From positions 119,334 to 183,333 of the forward strand of contig CAYVIB010000006.1 of assembly GCA_964451365.1 (NCBI GenBank): a stretch of 64,000 bases of DNA. Direction: 5' to 3'. The notes beneath the pieces are model-generated. The model was not told the origin of the DNA and searched no databases. It saw only the letters and a list, made by a program, of their open reading frames with translations. Below are positions 15,895 to 24,333 of this stretch, one piece after another (within the stretch, counting starts at the first letter, position 1; each line of letters opens with the position of its first letter). The translations under genes were made by a program, and so were the position numbers. This DNA comes from CAYVIB01 sp964451365 (lineage in GTDB: Bacteria > Pseudomonadota > Gammaproteobacteria > Pseudomonadales > Cellvibrionaceae).

Positions 15895-17388
15895 ATGCCG
15901 CAAACGGTAATGAGTGCCTTTTGGCACAACTTTTTGGGTCAGTCCTCCACCTGGTATAAACAAACCATTCTTGCCTTCCTGGTAATCAACCCGATTATTT
16001 TTGCCATCAGCCCTTTTCTGGCCGGCTGGGTGCTGATTGTGGAATTTATTTTCACTCTCGCCATGGCCTTGAAATGCTATCCCCTGCAGCCGGGTGGACT
16101 GCTTGCTATCGAGGCGGTGATTTTGGGAATGACTTCGCCTGAATCGGTATTTCACGAAGTGGTGGCGAATTTCGAGGTAATTCTGCTGTTGATGTTCATG
16201 GTGGCGGGCATCTACTTTATGAAGGACCTGCTGCTGTTTGTCTTTACCAAAATACTCTTGGGAGTTCGCTCCAAATTATTGTTGTCACTGCTTTTTTCCC
16301 TTGTCGCGGCGGTGCTTTCCGCATTTTTGGACGCGCTGACCGTCACGGCGGTGCTGATCAGCGTCGCGGTCGGTTTTTACTCTGTCTACCACCGCTTTGC
16401 CTCCGGAGCCGGTCACGATCATGATCATTCGTCGGATGACAGCGTTCTGGAACTGCACCGCAATGACCTGGACCAGTTTCGCGCCTTTTTGCGAAGTCTG
16501 ATTATGCACGGCGCCGTCGGCACGGCTCTCGGCGGCGTGTGCACCCTGGTGGGCGAACCGCAGAACCTGCTGATTGCGGAAAAAGCCGGCTGGGATTTCG
16601 TCGAGTTCTTCTACATGGTCGCACCGGTTTCCATGCCCGCGCTGGTGGCGGGCCTGGTTACGGCCGTGGCTTTGGAAAAACTGGGCTGGTTCGGCTATGG
16701 CGCGCAGTTGCCCGAAAAGGTCCGGGAAATCCTGGAAGCGTTCAATCGCGAGCAGATGGCGAAGCTTGGTCCCCACCATAAGGCGGAGCTGATTATCCAG
16801 GCGGCGGCCGCCGTCATCCTGGTTATCGGCCTCGCCCTGCACCTGGCGGCGGTGGGTTTGATCGGCCTGACGATTATCGTCCTGCTCACCGCGTTTAACG
16901 GTATTACGGAAGAACACCGGATAGGTCACGCCTTCGAGGAAGCCCTGCCCTTTACCGCTCTGCTGGTGGTATTTTTTGCGGTGGTGGCGGTGATTCACGA
17001 CCAGCATCTGTTCCAGCCCATCACCAGGGCGGTGCTGGATATGGAAACGTCGGTCCAGGGGCCGATGTTTTTTATCGCCAACGGCATCCTGTCGATGATC
17101 AGCGACAATGTGTTTGTGGCCACGGTATATATCAACGAAGTGAAGGCGGCGCTTAACGCCGGGGAAATCACGCGCGAACATTTCGACCTGCTGGCGGTGG
17201 CCATCAATACCGGCACCAACCTGCCCAGCGTGGCGACACCCAATGGCCAGGCGGCCTTCCTGTTCCTGCTGACATCGGCGCTGGCGCCCCTGATACGCCT
17301 GTCTTACGGTCGAATGGTGTTGATGGCGCTGCCCTATACCATTGTGCTGGGTGCGGTGGGGCTATGGGCGGTGACGTATAACCTGTAG
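15895..17388 (+). CDS. nhaB: NhaB, Na+/H+ antiporter
   Basis: 497 residues, about 12 transmembrane helices, close to the 513 residues of E. coli NhaB. The N-terminus MPQTVMSAFWHNFLGQSS..WYK aligns with the family start, and several family-like segments are readable: FLDALTVTAVLISV, TALGGVCTLVGEPQN, ISDNVFVATVYINEV and NLPSVATPNGQAAFLFLLTS. NhaB exchanges Na+ for H+ and supports pH and salt homeostasis in marine and Vibrio-like bacteria. ATG 15895 follows AAGGA with an 8-base spacer; an upstream in-frame ATG at 15796 would add 33 residues unlike the family. A cytoplasmic loop carries a His/Asp-rich stretch GHDHDHSSDD. Confidence 0.95.
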   Translation: MPQTVMSAFWHNFLGQSSTWYKQTILAFLVINPIIFAISPFLAGWVLIVEFIFTLAMALKCYPLQPGGLLAIEAVILGMTSPESVFHEVVANFEVILLLMFMVAGIYFMKDLLLFVFTKILLGVRSKLLLSLLFSLVAAVLSAFLDALTVTAVLISVAVGFYSVYHRFASGAGHDHDHSSDDSVLELHRNDLDQFRAFLRSLIMHGAVGTALGGVCTLVGEPQNLLIAEKAGWDFVEFFYMVAPVSMPALVAGLVTAVALEKLGWFGYGAQLPEKVREILEAFNREQMAKLGPHHKAELIIQAAAAVILVIGLALHLAAVGLIGLTIIVLLTAFNGITEEHRIGHAFEEALPFTALLVVFFAVVAVIHDQHLFQPITRAVLDMETSVQGPMFFIANGILSMISDNVFVATVYINEVKAALNAGEITREHFDLLAVAINTGTNLPSVATPNGQAAFLFLLTSALAPLIRLSYGRMVLMALPYTIVLGAVGLWAVTYNL

Positions 17389-17401
17389 GACCTGATCCGG
17401 A

Positions 17402-17515
17402 GGTGATCAGGCGAGGTATTCTGAAACCGTAAAGTCAGGGACGACCGGACGGCGATCCGCTAACGGAGCCAGATGACGTATTCATGCGATTTCAGAATAC
17501 CTCGCCCTGATCGCC
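17402..17515. repeat. Long inverted repeat between nhaB and dnaQ
   Basis: The left arm GATCAGGCGAGGTATTCTGA plus AA (17405-17426) is matched by its reverse complement at 17490-17512 with one extra C. The stem extends a few pairs at the outer end, and the loop is 63 bases. It sits exactly between the convergent 3' ends of nhaB and dnaQ, so it may terminate both. Arm length and the large loop also fit a small mobile palindromic element. Confidence 0.7.
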
Positions 17516-17544
17516 GATCTCAGAGGCACTAACCCAGATGTAAC

Positions 17545-18264
17545 TCAAGCAGAAGGCTGCTTCCAGACACAGTTGCCGCCGGACACCTTGTCTATTACCT
17601 CCAGCTTCTCCGCATGGCGCTGCAACTCCGCTTCCGAGGCCTGAATGACCTTCAGGCGGGGGCGATCCGAACTGACCCGGATAATGGCTTCCTGGCTATC
17701 GTCCCCATCGTAACCAACGCTCTGGCCGCCCAGGGCCAGGTGGGTCTGGCCACCGGTCATCATCAGGAATACATCGGCAAGAATCTCGGCATCCAGGAGA
17801 GCACCGTGCAGTTCCCGCTGGGAATTGTCCACCTCGTAGCGCTTGCACAAGGCATCCAGGTTGTTTTTCTGTCCTGGATGCTTTTTGCGCGCCAGGGCCA
17901 GGGTATCCAGAATCCGGCAGCGGTCTTCCACACAGCCGAAGTGTTTCCCCAGGCGTTCCAACTCGTGGTTAATGAAGCCCACGTCGAAGGGCGCGTTGTG
18001 GATAATCAGTTCGGCATCGCCGATAAAATCCAGGAAATCGCTGGCAATGTGCTCGAAAAGGGGTTTATCGGCCAGGAATTCGTTGGTGATACCGTGTACC
18101 TCTATCGCCCCCTCGTCAATTTCCCGATCCGGGCGAATATATTGATGGTAGTGACGACCGGTGAGTTTCCGGTTGAGCAATTCCACGCAGCCAATCTCGA
18201 TAATACGGTGCCCCAGTTGGGGTTCAAGGCCGGTGGTTTCCGTATCCAGAACGATTTGTCTCAT
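17545..18264 (-). CDS. dnaQ: DnaQ, DNA polymerase III epsilon subunit (3'-5' proofreading)
   Basis: 239 residues. DEDDh exonuclease motifs are visible: ExoI VLDTETTGLEP, ExoII LIIHNAPFDVGFINHEL, ExoIII HGALLDAEILADVFLMMTGG with the catalytic His. The C-terminal tail (about 190-239) would bind the alpha subunit through its polymerase-facing segment. It removes mismatched bases during replication. It is downstream of rnhA on the same strand (56-base gap), unlike E. coli where the two genes are divergent, but as I recall in Pseudomonas. Confidence 0.96.
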   Translation of the reverse strand: MRQIVLDTETTGLEPQLGHRIIEIGCVELLNRKLTGRHYHQYIRPDREIDEGAIEVHGITNEFLADKPLFEHIASDFLDFIGDAELIIHNAPFDVGFINHELERLGKHFGCVEDRCRILDTLALARKKHPGQKNNLDALCKRYEVDNSQRELHGALLDAEILADVFLMMTGGQTHLALGGQSVGYDGDDSQEAIIRVSSDRPRLKVIQASEAELQRHAEKLEVIDKVSGGNCVWKQPSA

Positions 18265-18320
18265 GTTTATCTTCTATCGGTTTATTAACTTTTATTCGTA
18301 ATAGATTGAATAAAAAAGAT

Positions 18321-18755
18321 TTAAACAAGCTCGTCTATCCCGCGATTGGCCAGTTGGTCCGCTATTTCATTCTCCCTGTGGCCACTGTGGCCCTTGACCC
18401 AGCGCCATTCAACCACATGCTTTTGGCTCATTTCATCGAGCTTTTGCCACAGATCGGCGTTTTTTACCGGCTTTTTCCCGGCGGTTTTCCAGCCATTCAC
18501 CTTCCATTTGACCAACCACTCGGTAATTCCCTTGCGGACGTATTCGGAATCCGTGGTAATGATGACATCGCAACGCCGGTTAAGGGCTTTCAGGCCTTCA
18601 ATGGCTGCCGTCAACTCCATGCGATTATTGGTGGTATTTTTCTCGCCTCCATACAGCGATTTCTCCTGCCCTTTGTAGCGCAGCAACGCGCCCCAGCCGC
18701 CCGGCCCAGGGTTGCCGCGACAGGCACCATCGGTAAATAATTCTATTTTTTTCAA
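18321..18755 (-). CDS. rnhA: Ribonuclease HI
   Basis: 144 residues. The start is TTG: KKIELFTDGACRGNPGPGGWG is the canonical N-terminus with the first catalytic Asp, and there is no ATG or GTG nearby. Other catalytic residues: Glu in NRMELTAAIEGL, Asp in ITTDSEYVRKGI, and the terminal Asp in NEIADQLAN. VKGHSGHRENE carries the flexible catalytic His loop. It cleaves RNA in RNA-DNA hybrids. It lies 4 bases after the methyltransferase stop, with an AAAAGGGT site inside the end of that gene. Confidence 0.96.
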   Translation of the reverse strand: MKKIELFTDGACRGNPGPGGWGALLRYKGQEKSLYGGEKNTTNNRMELTAAIEGLKALNRRCDVIITTDSEYVRKGITEWLVKWKVNGWKTAGKKPVKNADLWQKLDEMSQKHVVEWRWVKGHSGHRENEIADQLANRGIDELV

Positions 18756-18759
18756 TTAG

Positions 18760-19644
18760 TTAAATACCCTTTTTTAAGTAATTTCTTCTTCTCAGGGGAA
18801 GTATTGTCGCACTTCTGCGCGCCGGTGCGGAGCTTTTGGGTATGGGAACCACATCCATAAACCGCTGGTGTTCCCAGGTTGGCTTGATCGGCGTCAGCCC
18901 CACTTTGTCCTTTCGCGCCACAAGGCAATAGATGCCCCCGAAGGGAAGGCCCCGGCCGACAAACATTCGCCGGACAAACCGGCTGTGGGCAAGATATTTT
19001 TTATTATTGATCGGCAGGTTGAATGAGGTGTACCTCACTTCCTGGCAGGTGAAGTCGAGAAATTCCAGCCAATCCTGTATCCGCCCCACTCTCAGGTTTT
19101 TGCGATGCCAGATGACGCTGGAACTAAAGAAATGCGCGAAGGGCTTAATCAGGCCGATGAGGCTGAGCGGGTTGAATCCCACCAACACGATATAGCCATT
19201 CGGAATCGTCACCCGGGCGGCTTCCTTGAGTACGTGTTGCGGGTTATCGGAAAACTCCAGCACGTGGTGCAACAGGGAAACGTCAATCACCTCGTCTTCA
19301 AACGGCAGGGCCTCGTAACCCGAAAGCGCCTGTACGCAACGGGATTCCACCCTGGGGGTTTCATGGGCATTTTTTTCGGGAACAATGGAACTGAGTTCTA
19401 CCGGGCTCAGGGAAAAGCAGTGATTTATCCGGCTGGACGAATACAGTTTTTGGTTGGGCACCACGGATAGCTGCATCAGGTGGTAGCCGAACAGATAGCT
19501 CAACTGATCCGACAGGATACGCTTCTGCGAACGCAGGATGTCCTGCCCCAGGGGTGTGCTATACCACCGGGCCAACTGGCTGATGGTCTCCGGCAATGGA
19601 TGAACGCGGGTTCTCTCTCTCAGGCTTTTCAACATCGATCCCAT
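18760..19644 (-). CDS. SAM-dependent methyltransferase-like protein, degenerate motif I
   Basis: 294 residues. The Methyltransf_11-like core is readable: acidic strand plus ALPFEDEVIDVSLLHHVLEFSDNPQHVLKEAARV and the following beta strand NGYIVLVGFNPLSLIGL. The glycine-rich SAM-binding motif I is not evident, so activity could be altered. This family lies in front of rnhA-dnaQ in pseudomonads (PA1814-like). ATG 19644 follows GGAG with a 10-base spacer; extending the frame upstream would overlap the divergent gloB promoter and adds Cys-rich, non-protein-like sequence. Head of a methyltransferase-rnhA-dnaQ operon. Substrate unknown. Confidence 0.82.
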   Translation of the reverse strand: MGSMLKSLRERTRVHPLPETISQLARWYSTPLGQDILRSQKRILSDQLSYLFGYHLMQLSVVPNQKLYSSSRINHCFSLSPVELSSIVPEKNAHETPRVESRCVQALSGYEALPFEDEVIDVSLLHHVLEFSDNPQHVLKEAARVTIPNGYIVLVGFNPLSLIGLIKPFAHFFSSSVIWHRKNLRVGRIQDWLEFLDFTCQEVRYTSFNLPINNKKYLAHSRFVRRMFVGRGLPFGGIYCLVARKDKVGLTPIKPTWEHQRFMDVVPIPKSSAPARRSATILPLRRRNYLKKGI

Positions 19645-19788
19645 GGTACACTCTCCAAACTTTGACCTGGATCCGCCCTGTGAACTTGGCTTGCCTTGTG
19701 AATTTGGTGTGTTAACTGCTTTATGTACCGGTGTGATCCCGAGCATAAGGCAACGGACTAAATGATAACAAACTGGGAGCGATTTGGT

Positions 19789-20568
19789 ATGCTCGCAATC
19801 AGCGCCATTCCCGCCTACTCCGACAACTATATTTGGGCAATACGCCACCCGCACCACTCTTCTGTTTATATTGTAGACCCCGGTGACAACACACCGGTGG
19901 AACAATTCCTTGAGGCAAACAGCCTCGAACTGGCCGGCATCCTGATTACCCACAGGCACTGGGACCATATCACCGGTGTCGAGGCACTTACAGGCAAATA
20001 TCCTGCTCGGGTAAGCGGCCCGGCGTGCGAAGCCATCCCGCAGGTTACTCATACTGTGAAAGACGGGGATTCCGTAACGCTCTGGGGTGAATTACTGACA
20101 AAGGTTCTGGCTACACCTGGCCATATGCCGGAACATATCAGCTATCTGGTGGAGGATGCCGGCAATTTTCATTTATTTTGCGGCGATACGCTTTTTTCCG
20201 CCGGCTGTGGCCGCATTTTCAGCGGTACGCCCACCGACCTGAAATCCTCCCTGGATAAATTCAAGGCGCTGCCTCCACGGACCAGGGTGTATTGCGCACA
20301 TGAATACACCCTGGCCAATCTCCGTTTTGCCCGGGCCGTGGAGGGAGACACCGAAGCCATCCGCCTGCGCCGCCGGGAAGTTGAAGCCGCATTGGCCGCT
20401 CAACAACCCAGCCTTCCATCCATCATCGAGACGGAAATGCAGTTCAATCCGTTTCTGCGTTGCCACGAGCCCGGTGTTATCGCCGCCGCTGAGCAACGCG
20501 CTCACCGTTCTTTGAAAAGCGAACTGGACGTATTTACTGTTTTGAGGGAGTGGAAGAACACATTTTAA
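19789..20568 (+). CDS. gloB: Hydroxyacylglutathione hydrolase (glyoxalase II)
   Basis: 259 residues. N-terminal ISAIPAYSDNYIWAI is the family start. The metal-binding THRHWDHITG (HxHxDH) follows at about residues 47-56. Later metal and glutathione ligands appear in TPGHMPEHISYL, FCGDTLFSAGCGRIF and CAHEYTLANLRFA. It hydrolyses S-D-lactoylglutathione to D-lactate in methylglyoxal detoxification. ATG 19789 has a GGGAG site; the upstream ATG at 19762 would add 9 residues outside the family alignment. Divergent from the methyltransferase gene. Confidence 0.96.
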   Translation: MLAISAIPAYSDNYIWAIRHPHHSSVYIVDPGDNTPVEQFLEANSLELAGILITHRHWDHITGVEALTGKYPARVSGPACEAIPQVTHTVKDGDSVTLWGELLTKVLATPGHMPEHISYLVEDAGNFHLFCGDTLFSAGCGRIFSGTPTDLKSSLDKFKALPPRTRVYCAHEYTLANLRFARAVEGDTEAIRLRRREVEAALAAQQPSLPSIIETEMQFNPFLRCHEPGVIAAAEQRAHRSLKSELDVFTVLREWKNTF

Positions 20569-20599
20569 AGTGGATTCCCGCTCTCTCATGGCACTTTTA

Positions 20600-20642
20600 C
20601 AACAACGTTGTTGCTTTTGAGTTTTGGCCAAGTACACTTGGC
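20600..20642. terminator. Two hairpins after gloB, possible terminator
   Basis: A perfect palindrome CAACAACGTTGTTG (20600-20613) is followed by CTTTT, then GCCAAG-TACA-CTTGGC (20627-20642). They lie 30-75 bases after the gloB stop and before mltD. Stems are short and AT-rich, so termination strength is uncertain. Confidence 0.4.
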
Positions 20643-20822
20643 GGCAAATAGAACCTATTCCCCAGTTGCCACTGCATAAGTTTTAACCCCACGAGTAAAG
20701 TTTTTCCGCATCCGGGGATATACCGAGACAGGTTCCAGCTTTTTGGCCAAAATTCCCGACTCCATCGCGACATCGGGCTACACTGAAAAAGAATCGAAAA
20801 GAAGTAACAGTTGAATAGAACA

Positions 20823-22436
20823 ATGCCGAACCAGCCCCGACTTCACCTCACATCCCCTCTCCTCTTTTTTGCATTTATCGTTTTATTCCAGGGATGTTCC
20901 CAACTGGGGACGTCCCCTGAATCCACCAATCTCGACCCTGACGCAGACGACCATCTTCAGGCGACGACGATACTGATTGACGACCCCGAGTGCGTCGTTA
21001 GCGCCGATGACCTGGATGCCTTTCCTCCCCTGCCGGCGCCAAATATCTGGGACCGGATTCGGGCGGGCTATCAACTGCCAGCGGAAGAGCACAAGCGAAT
21101 TGAGCAGGAATTAAACTGGTACGCGCGCCACCCGAACTATATGGAGCGGGTAACCGAGCGCGGGTCGCGCTATTTGTTCCATATCGTCGAGGAAATTGAA
21201 AAGCGCGGGCTGCCGACGGAGATCGCGTTGCTGCCCATCGTTGAAAGTGCATTTGACCCCTTTGCCTACTCCCATGGCCGCGCCTCGGGGATGTGGCAGA
21301 TTATCCCCGGCACCGGCAAGATGCTCGGCCTAAAGCAGAACTGGTGGTACGACGGCCGCCGCGATGTGCTGGCCTCCACCGACGCGGCATTGAATTACCT
21401 GGAACAGCTCAACCAACGTTTCGACGGCAACTGGTTGTTGGCCCTGGCGGCCTATAACAGCGGCGCGGGCAATGTTAACAAGGCTCTGCGCAAGAACAAG
21501 AAGCGCGGCAGGCCGACCGATTTCTGGAGCCTGGACCTGCCGCGGGAAACCAAAGCCTACGTTCCCCGCCTGCTCGCCCTGAGCAAGCTGATTGCCGAGC
21601 CGGCGAAATACAACCTGACCCTGCACCCCATCGACAACACGCCGCATTTTTCGCCGGTCATGGTGGGTTCGCAGATCGACCTGGCCCAGGCGGCGGAACT
21701 GGCGGAAATTGAAATGGATATTCTCTACCACCTCAACCCTGCCTTTAACCGTTGGGCGACCGATCCAAAAGGGCCTCACACCCTGTTGATTCCCGTGGAC
21801 AAAGCCGCCGCGTTCGAGGAAAAACTAAAAGGGATACCCGAGGGCGAACGCATCACATGGGATCGCTACACCATTCGCTCCGGCGATACACTGTCGACCA
21901 TCGCGGACAAATACAACGTCAGTGTCGATACCATCAAGTCAATCAACCAGATACGCGGTTCGATGATCCGGGCCGGTAAAACACTGCTTGTTCCCGTGGC
22001 CGCGAAGGACAGCAAGCACTACAGCTACAGCGTGGTTCAGCGGCTGAGCAAGAAAATCGAAGCCGTCGATGAAAAGGAGTCTGGCCAGCGTATCGACTAC
22101 ATCGTGCAAAGTGGCGACAGCTTCTGGACCATCGGTCGGAAATATAAAGTCAGCGCCGCCAGAATCGCCAAATGGAACAATATGGCCCCGCGCGACCCGA
22201 TCCACCCCGGCCAGAAACTGGCCATCTGGACAAAGCAACCCGCCAAGTCCAGCGCCAGCGGCGGGGTTATCCGCAAGGTCTCCTACAAGGTGCGCAAGGG
22301 GGATTCCCTGTACCGCATCGCCGACAAGTTCAGTGTGAGTGTGAATGATATTGTCAAATGGAACAGCGTCAACAAATCGAAATACCTGCAGCCGGGACAA
22401 TCGTTGACACTGTTTGTCGATGTCACGGATATGTAG
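20823..22436 (+). CDS. mltD: MltD, membrane-bound lytic murein transglycosylase D
   Basis: 537 residues. A lipoprotein signal ends in LFQGC. The SLT domain (about 105-260) has catalytic Glu in LLPIVESAFDP, then SGMWQIIPGTGKMLGL and AYNSGAGNV. Three LysM domains follow, beginning YTIRSGDTLSTIADKYNV, YIVQSGDSFWTIGRKYKV and YKVRKGDSLYRIADKFSV. MltD cleaves glycan strands to 1,6-anhydromuropeptides at the outer membrane; LysM units bind peptidoglycan. ATG 20823 is chosen because the signal peptide follows directly; an in-frame TTG four codons upstream is less likely. As in Pseudomonas it follows gloB. Confidence 0.95.
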   Translation: MPNQPRLHLTSPLLFFAFIVLFQGCSQLGTSPESTNLDPDADDHLQATTILIDDPECVVSADDLDAFPPLPAPNIWDRIRAGYQLPAEEHKRIEQELNWYARHPNYMERVTERGSRYLFHIVEEIEKRGLPTEIALLPIVESAFDPFAYSHGRASGMWQIIPGTGKMLGLKQNWWYDGRRDVLASTDAALNYLEQLNQRFDGNWLLALAAYNSGAGNVNKALRKNKKRGRPTDFWSLDLPRETKAYVPRLLALSKLIAEPAKYNLTLHPIDNTPHFSPVMVGSQIDLAQAAELAEIEMDILYHLNPAFNRWATDPKGPHTLLIPVDKAAAFEEKLKGIPEGERITWDRYTIRSGDTLSTIADKYNVSVDTIKSINQIRGSMIRAGKTLLVPVAAKDSKHYSYSVVQRLSKKIEAVDEKESGQRIDYIVQSGDSFWTIGRKYKVSAARIAKWNNMAPRDPIHPGQKLAIWTKQPAKSSASGGVIRKVSYKVRKGDSLYRIADKFSVSVNDIVKWNSVNKSKYLQPGQSLTLFVDVTDM

Positions 22437-22476
22437 TTTGGGGACCCGCGCAGGGATACAGCGATTTCCCTACAGC

Positions 22477-22576
22477 GTCATGCCCGCGTAGCGCACTATT
22501 GTCCGGAATAACTCCCGGAAAAGAAAAAAGCTTGGATCACCTCAACCTTCTCGTACATAGGTCATGTTCGCGTAGC
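22477..22576. repeat. Pair of 16-base direct repeats between mltD and the HDOD gene
   Basis: GTCATGCCCGCGTAGC (22477-22492) and GTCATGTTCGCGTAGC (22561-22576) differ at two bases and are 84 bases apart. They resemble widespread intergenic repeats containing GTCATxCCCGCG. The remainder of this convergent gap (22437-22684) holds no gene. Confidence 0.45.
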
Positions 22577-22684
22577 AAACATCCAGGAGGAAACTCTTAA
22601 CAACACCCGAATCAGCGGGCGGCACTCCGCTTCCGCGCGGATGACCACATACTATCGTATAAGGCGGCAACGACCACGCAGGCC

Positions 22685-24127
22685 TCAACCTTTATTCACA
22701 CTTTTCGATAACAGGTTCAGGTTAATCTGCGCCTGATTGGCGAAATGCTTGAAGCTTTCAAACTGGTCATCATTCAAACTGCCGCCGAAGTGCGACCTGT
22801 CGGCGTAAAACAGCGCAACCTTTCGATCGTTTATTTGCAGCACGTAAATAAACGCCGGCTTTTTGCCAATGATCCGAACCAGGTTTTCCGGGTAAAGATC
22901 GATTTTTTTTGAAATCATCTTCTCGGTTATCCAGTGCGCGCCACCGCGCTCAAGGAAATAAGTAAAAATATTCTCGCTGTAGGGACCGATGTCGAACAGA
23001 AAACCGGACCGCCAATGGTCGGTGCCTTCACCCAACATATACTTGGCCTTCAACTTATGGCCCTCTACAAATGCGATTACCGCTCTCTCCAGGCCCACAC
23101 CCCGATGCATGCCTTCCAGTACCATCTGGAAGATGGTATTCACATCAATCCGGTCGTTGGTCGCGTTGGATAGTTCGCGCAGGATATTCAGTTGCAACCC
23201 CAGGTCCGCCTTGAGTATTTTCGACTTATAGTTTTCCTCCTGGTCGACCACCGAGGACAGCTTTTGAGTACCGGACGGAATTAACGGGCAAGCGTCCGGA
23301 ACGCCGTAGGTCAGCGCCACTTCCGCAGCTTCATCCGCCGCGGATTTGACCATCGAAACAGCCTGCTCGACGCTTATACCCGTCAGTTCGGCTACCTCTT
23401 CCAGGGTTTCCTTTACATCGGGATGGTCCCAGCCGGACAGCGCCGCCCGGCTCAGGCGCTCACCGGTAATTACCGCCTTGACTCTCGGGCTGGGTTCCTT
23501 GCCCGGGAACAGGGCTGACTCCAGTGTTCCCCCCAGTTTCCAGTGACGGGCCAGCTCCCGGGTAATGGCTTTAAACGAGGTGCCGAGCTTGACTTCCATT
23601 GCTTCCTTGCGCACCGTTGCATCGTCGCTCATTAAATCAGCGTTTTCCGGGTCCAGTTCCTCGCAGGCCCAAAAGGCCATTTCCCCCAGGTTGTACAGCA
23701 ATGCTGCGATAAACGCTTCCTCTTCATATTTTTCATCGATCTTGGATACCATGGCGCGCGCCTGAGTGGCGGCGTGAAAACCCTGGGCAATCAGCTCCAA
23801 CACCCGTTGTTTTTGCGTACCGGACAACAGTGAGTCGATCAACAACAGGGACAGGCAAATGGAACGGACACCCTCGATACCAATCATTACCGCCGCCCGG
23901 CTGACAGTGTTAATGGGTGTCTTGGAATAGTTGTACTGCACACTGTTGGCCACGCGCAGAAGGTGCGCCGTCAGGTTCGGATCGCGCAGAATCACTTCGG
24001 CCAATTGATTGACGTTAGATTCATCATTACCGGTCACAATATTCAACTCGGTAATCACGGAACCCAATACTGGCATATTCTGGTGCTGAAGCTTGGATAT
24101 CCAGGCGTTTAAGCCTTTCGATGCCAT
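22685..24127 (-). CDS. HDOD-domain signalling protein with C-terminal sensory region
   Basis: 480 residues. An N-terminal HDOD domain spans about 15-215 (MPVLGSVITELNIV, LAEVILRDPNLTAHLLRVANS, TVSRAAVMIGIEGVRSICLSLLL). It lacks the HD metal pair of true phosphohydrolases, as HDOD proteins do. A middle helical region follows, and the C-terminal 170 residues (ILRELSNATNDRIDVNTIFQMVLEGM, then VGLERAVIAFVEGHKLKAKYMLGEG) look GAF-like. HDOD proteins act as regulators in motility, biofilm and competence control. A GGGGA site lies 6 bases before ATG 24127. Divergent from the peptide transporter operon. Confidence 0.85.
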   Translation of the reverse strand: MASKGLNAWISKLQHQNMPVLGSVITELNIVTGNDESNVNQLAEVILRDPNLTAHLLRVANSVQYNYSKTPINTVSRAAVMIGIEGVRSICLSLLLIDSLLSGTQKQRVLELIAQGFHAATQARAMVSKIDEKYEEEAFIAALLYNLGEMAFWACEELDPENADLMSDDATVRKEAMEVKLGTSFKAITRELARHWKLGGTLESALFPGKEPSPRVKAVITGERLSRAALSGWDHPDVKETLEEVAELTGISVEQAVSMVKSAADEAAEVALTYGVPDACPLIPSGTQKLSSVVDQEENYKSKILKADLGLQLNILRELSNATNDRIDVNTIFQMVLEGMHRGVGLERAVIAFVEGHKLKAKYMLGEGTDHWRSGFLFDIGPYSENIFTYFLERGGAHWITEKMISKKIDLYPENLVRIIGKKPAFIYVLQINDRKVALFYADRSHFGGSLNDDQFESFKHFANQAQINLNLLSKSVNKG

Positions 24128-24333
24128 TGATTTCCCCGGTTATTTTTTGTTTACTTTCGCAGTGCCTTATCCAAACAAGTGTAGTTCACCGCCATGCAAA
24201 TGGCGCTTGGGGCACAACGAAAAATAAAAGTGCATTTTTTGGTCCTTCCGTTGTCGAACCGCCTTGCGCGAAAACCAAGACAAAGCGCCACGATAAAATG
24301 CTTAAGTGACTCGAAGAAACCGGTAAATAGACT

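Noticed and set aside
19645..20052. N-terminal extension of the methyltransferase-like frame to 430 codons
   Set aside because: The extension is Cys-rich, overlaps divergent gloB and its start region, and a good GGAG-ATG start exists at 19644.
22477..22576. Possible CRISPR-like repeats
   Set aside because: Only two copies of 16 bases with two mismatches, no regular spacers and no cas genes.
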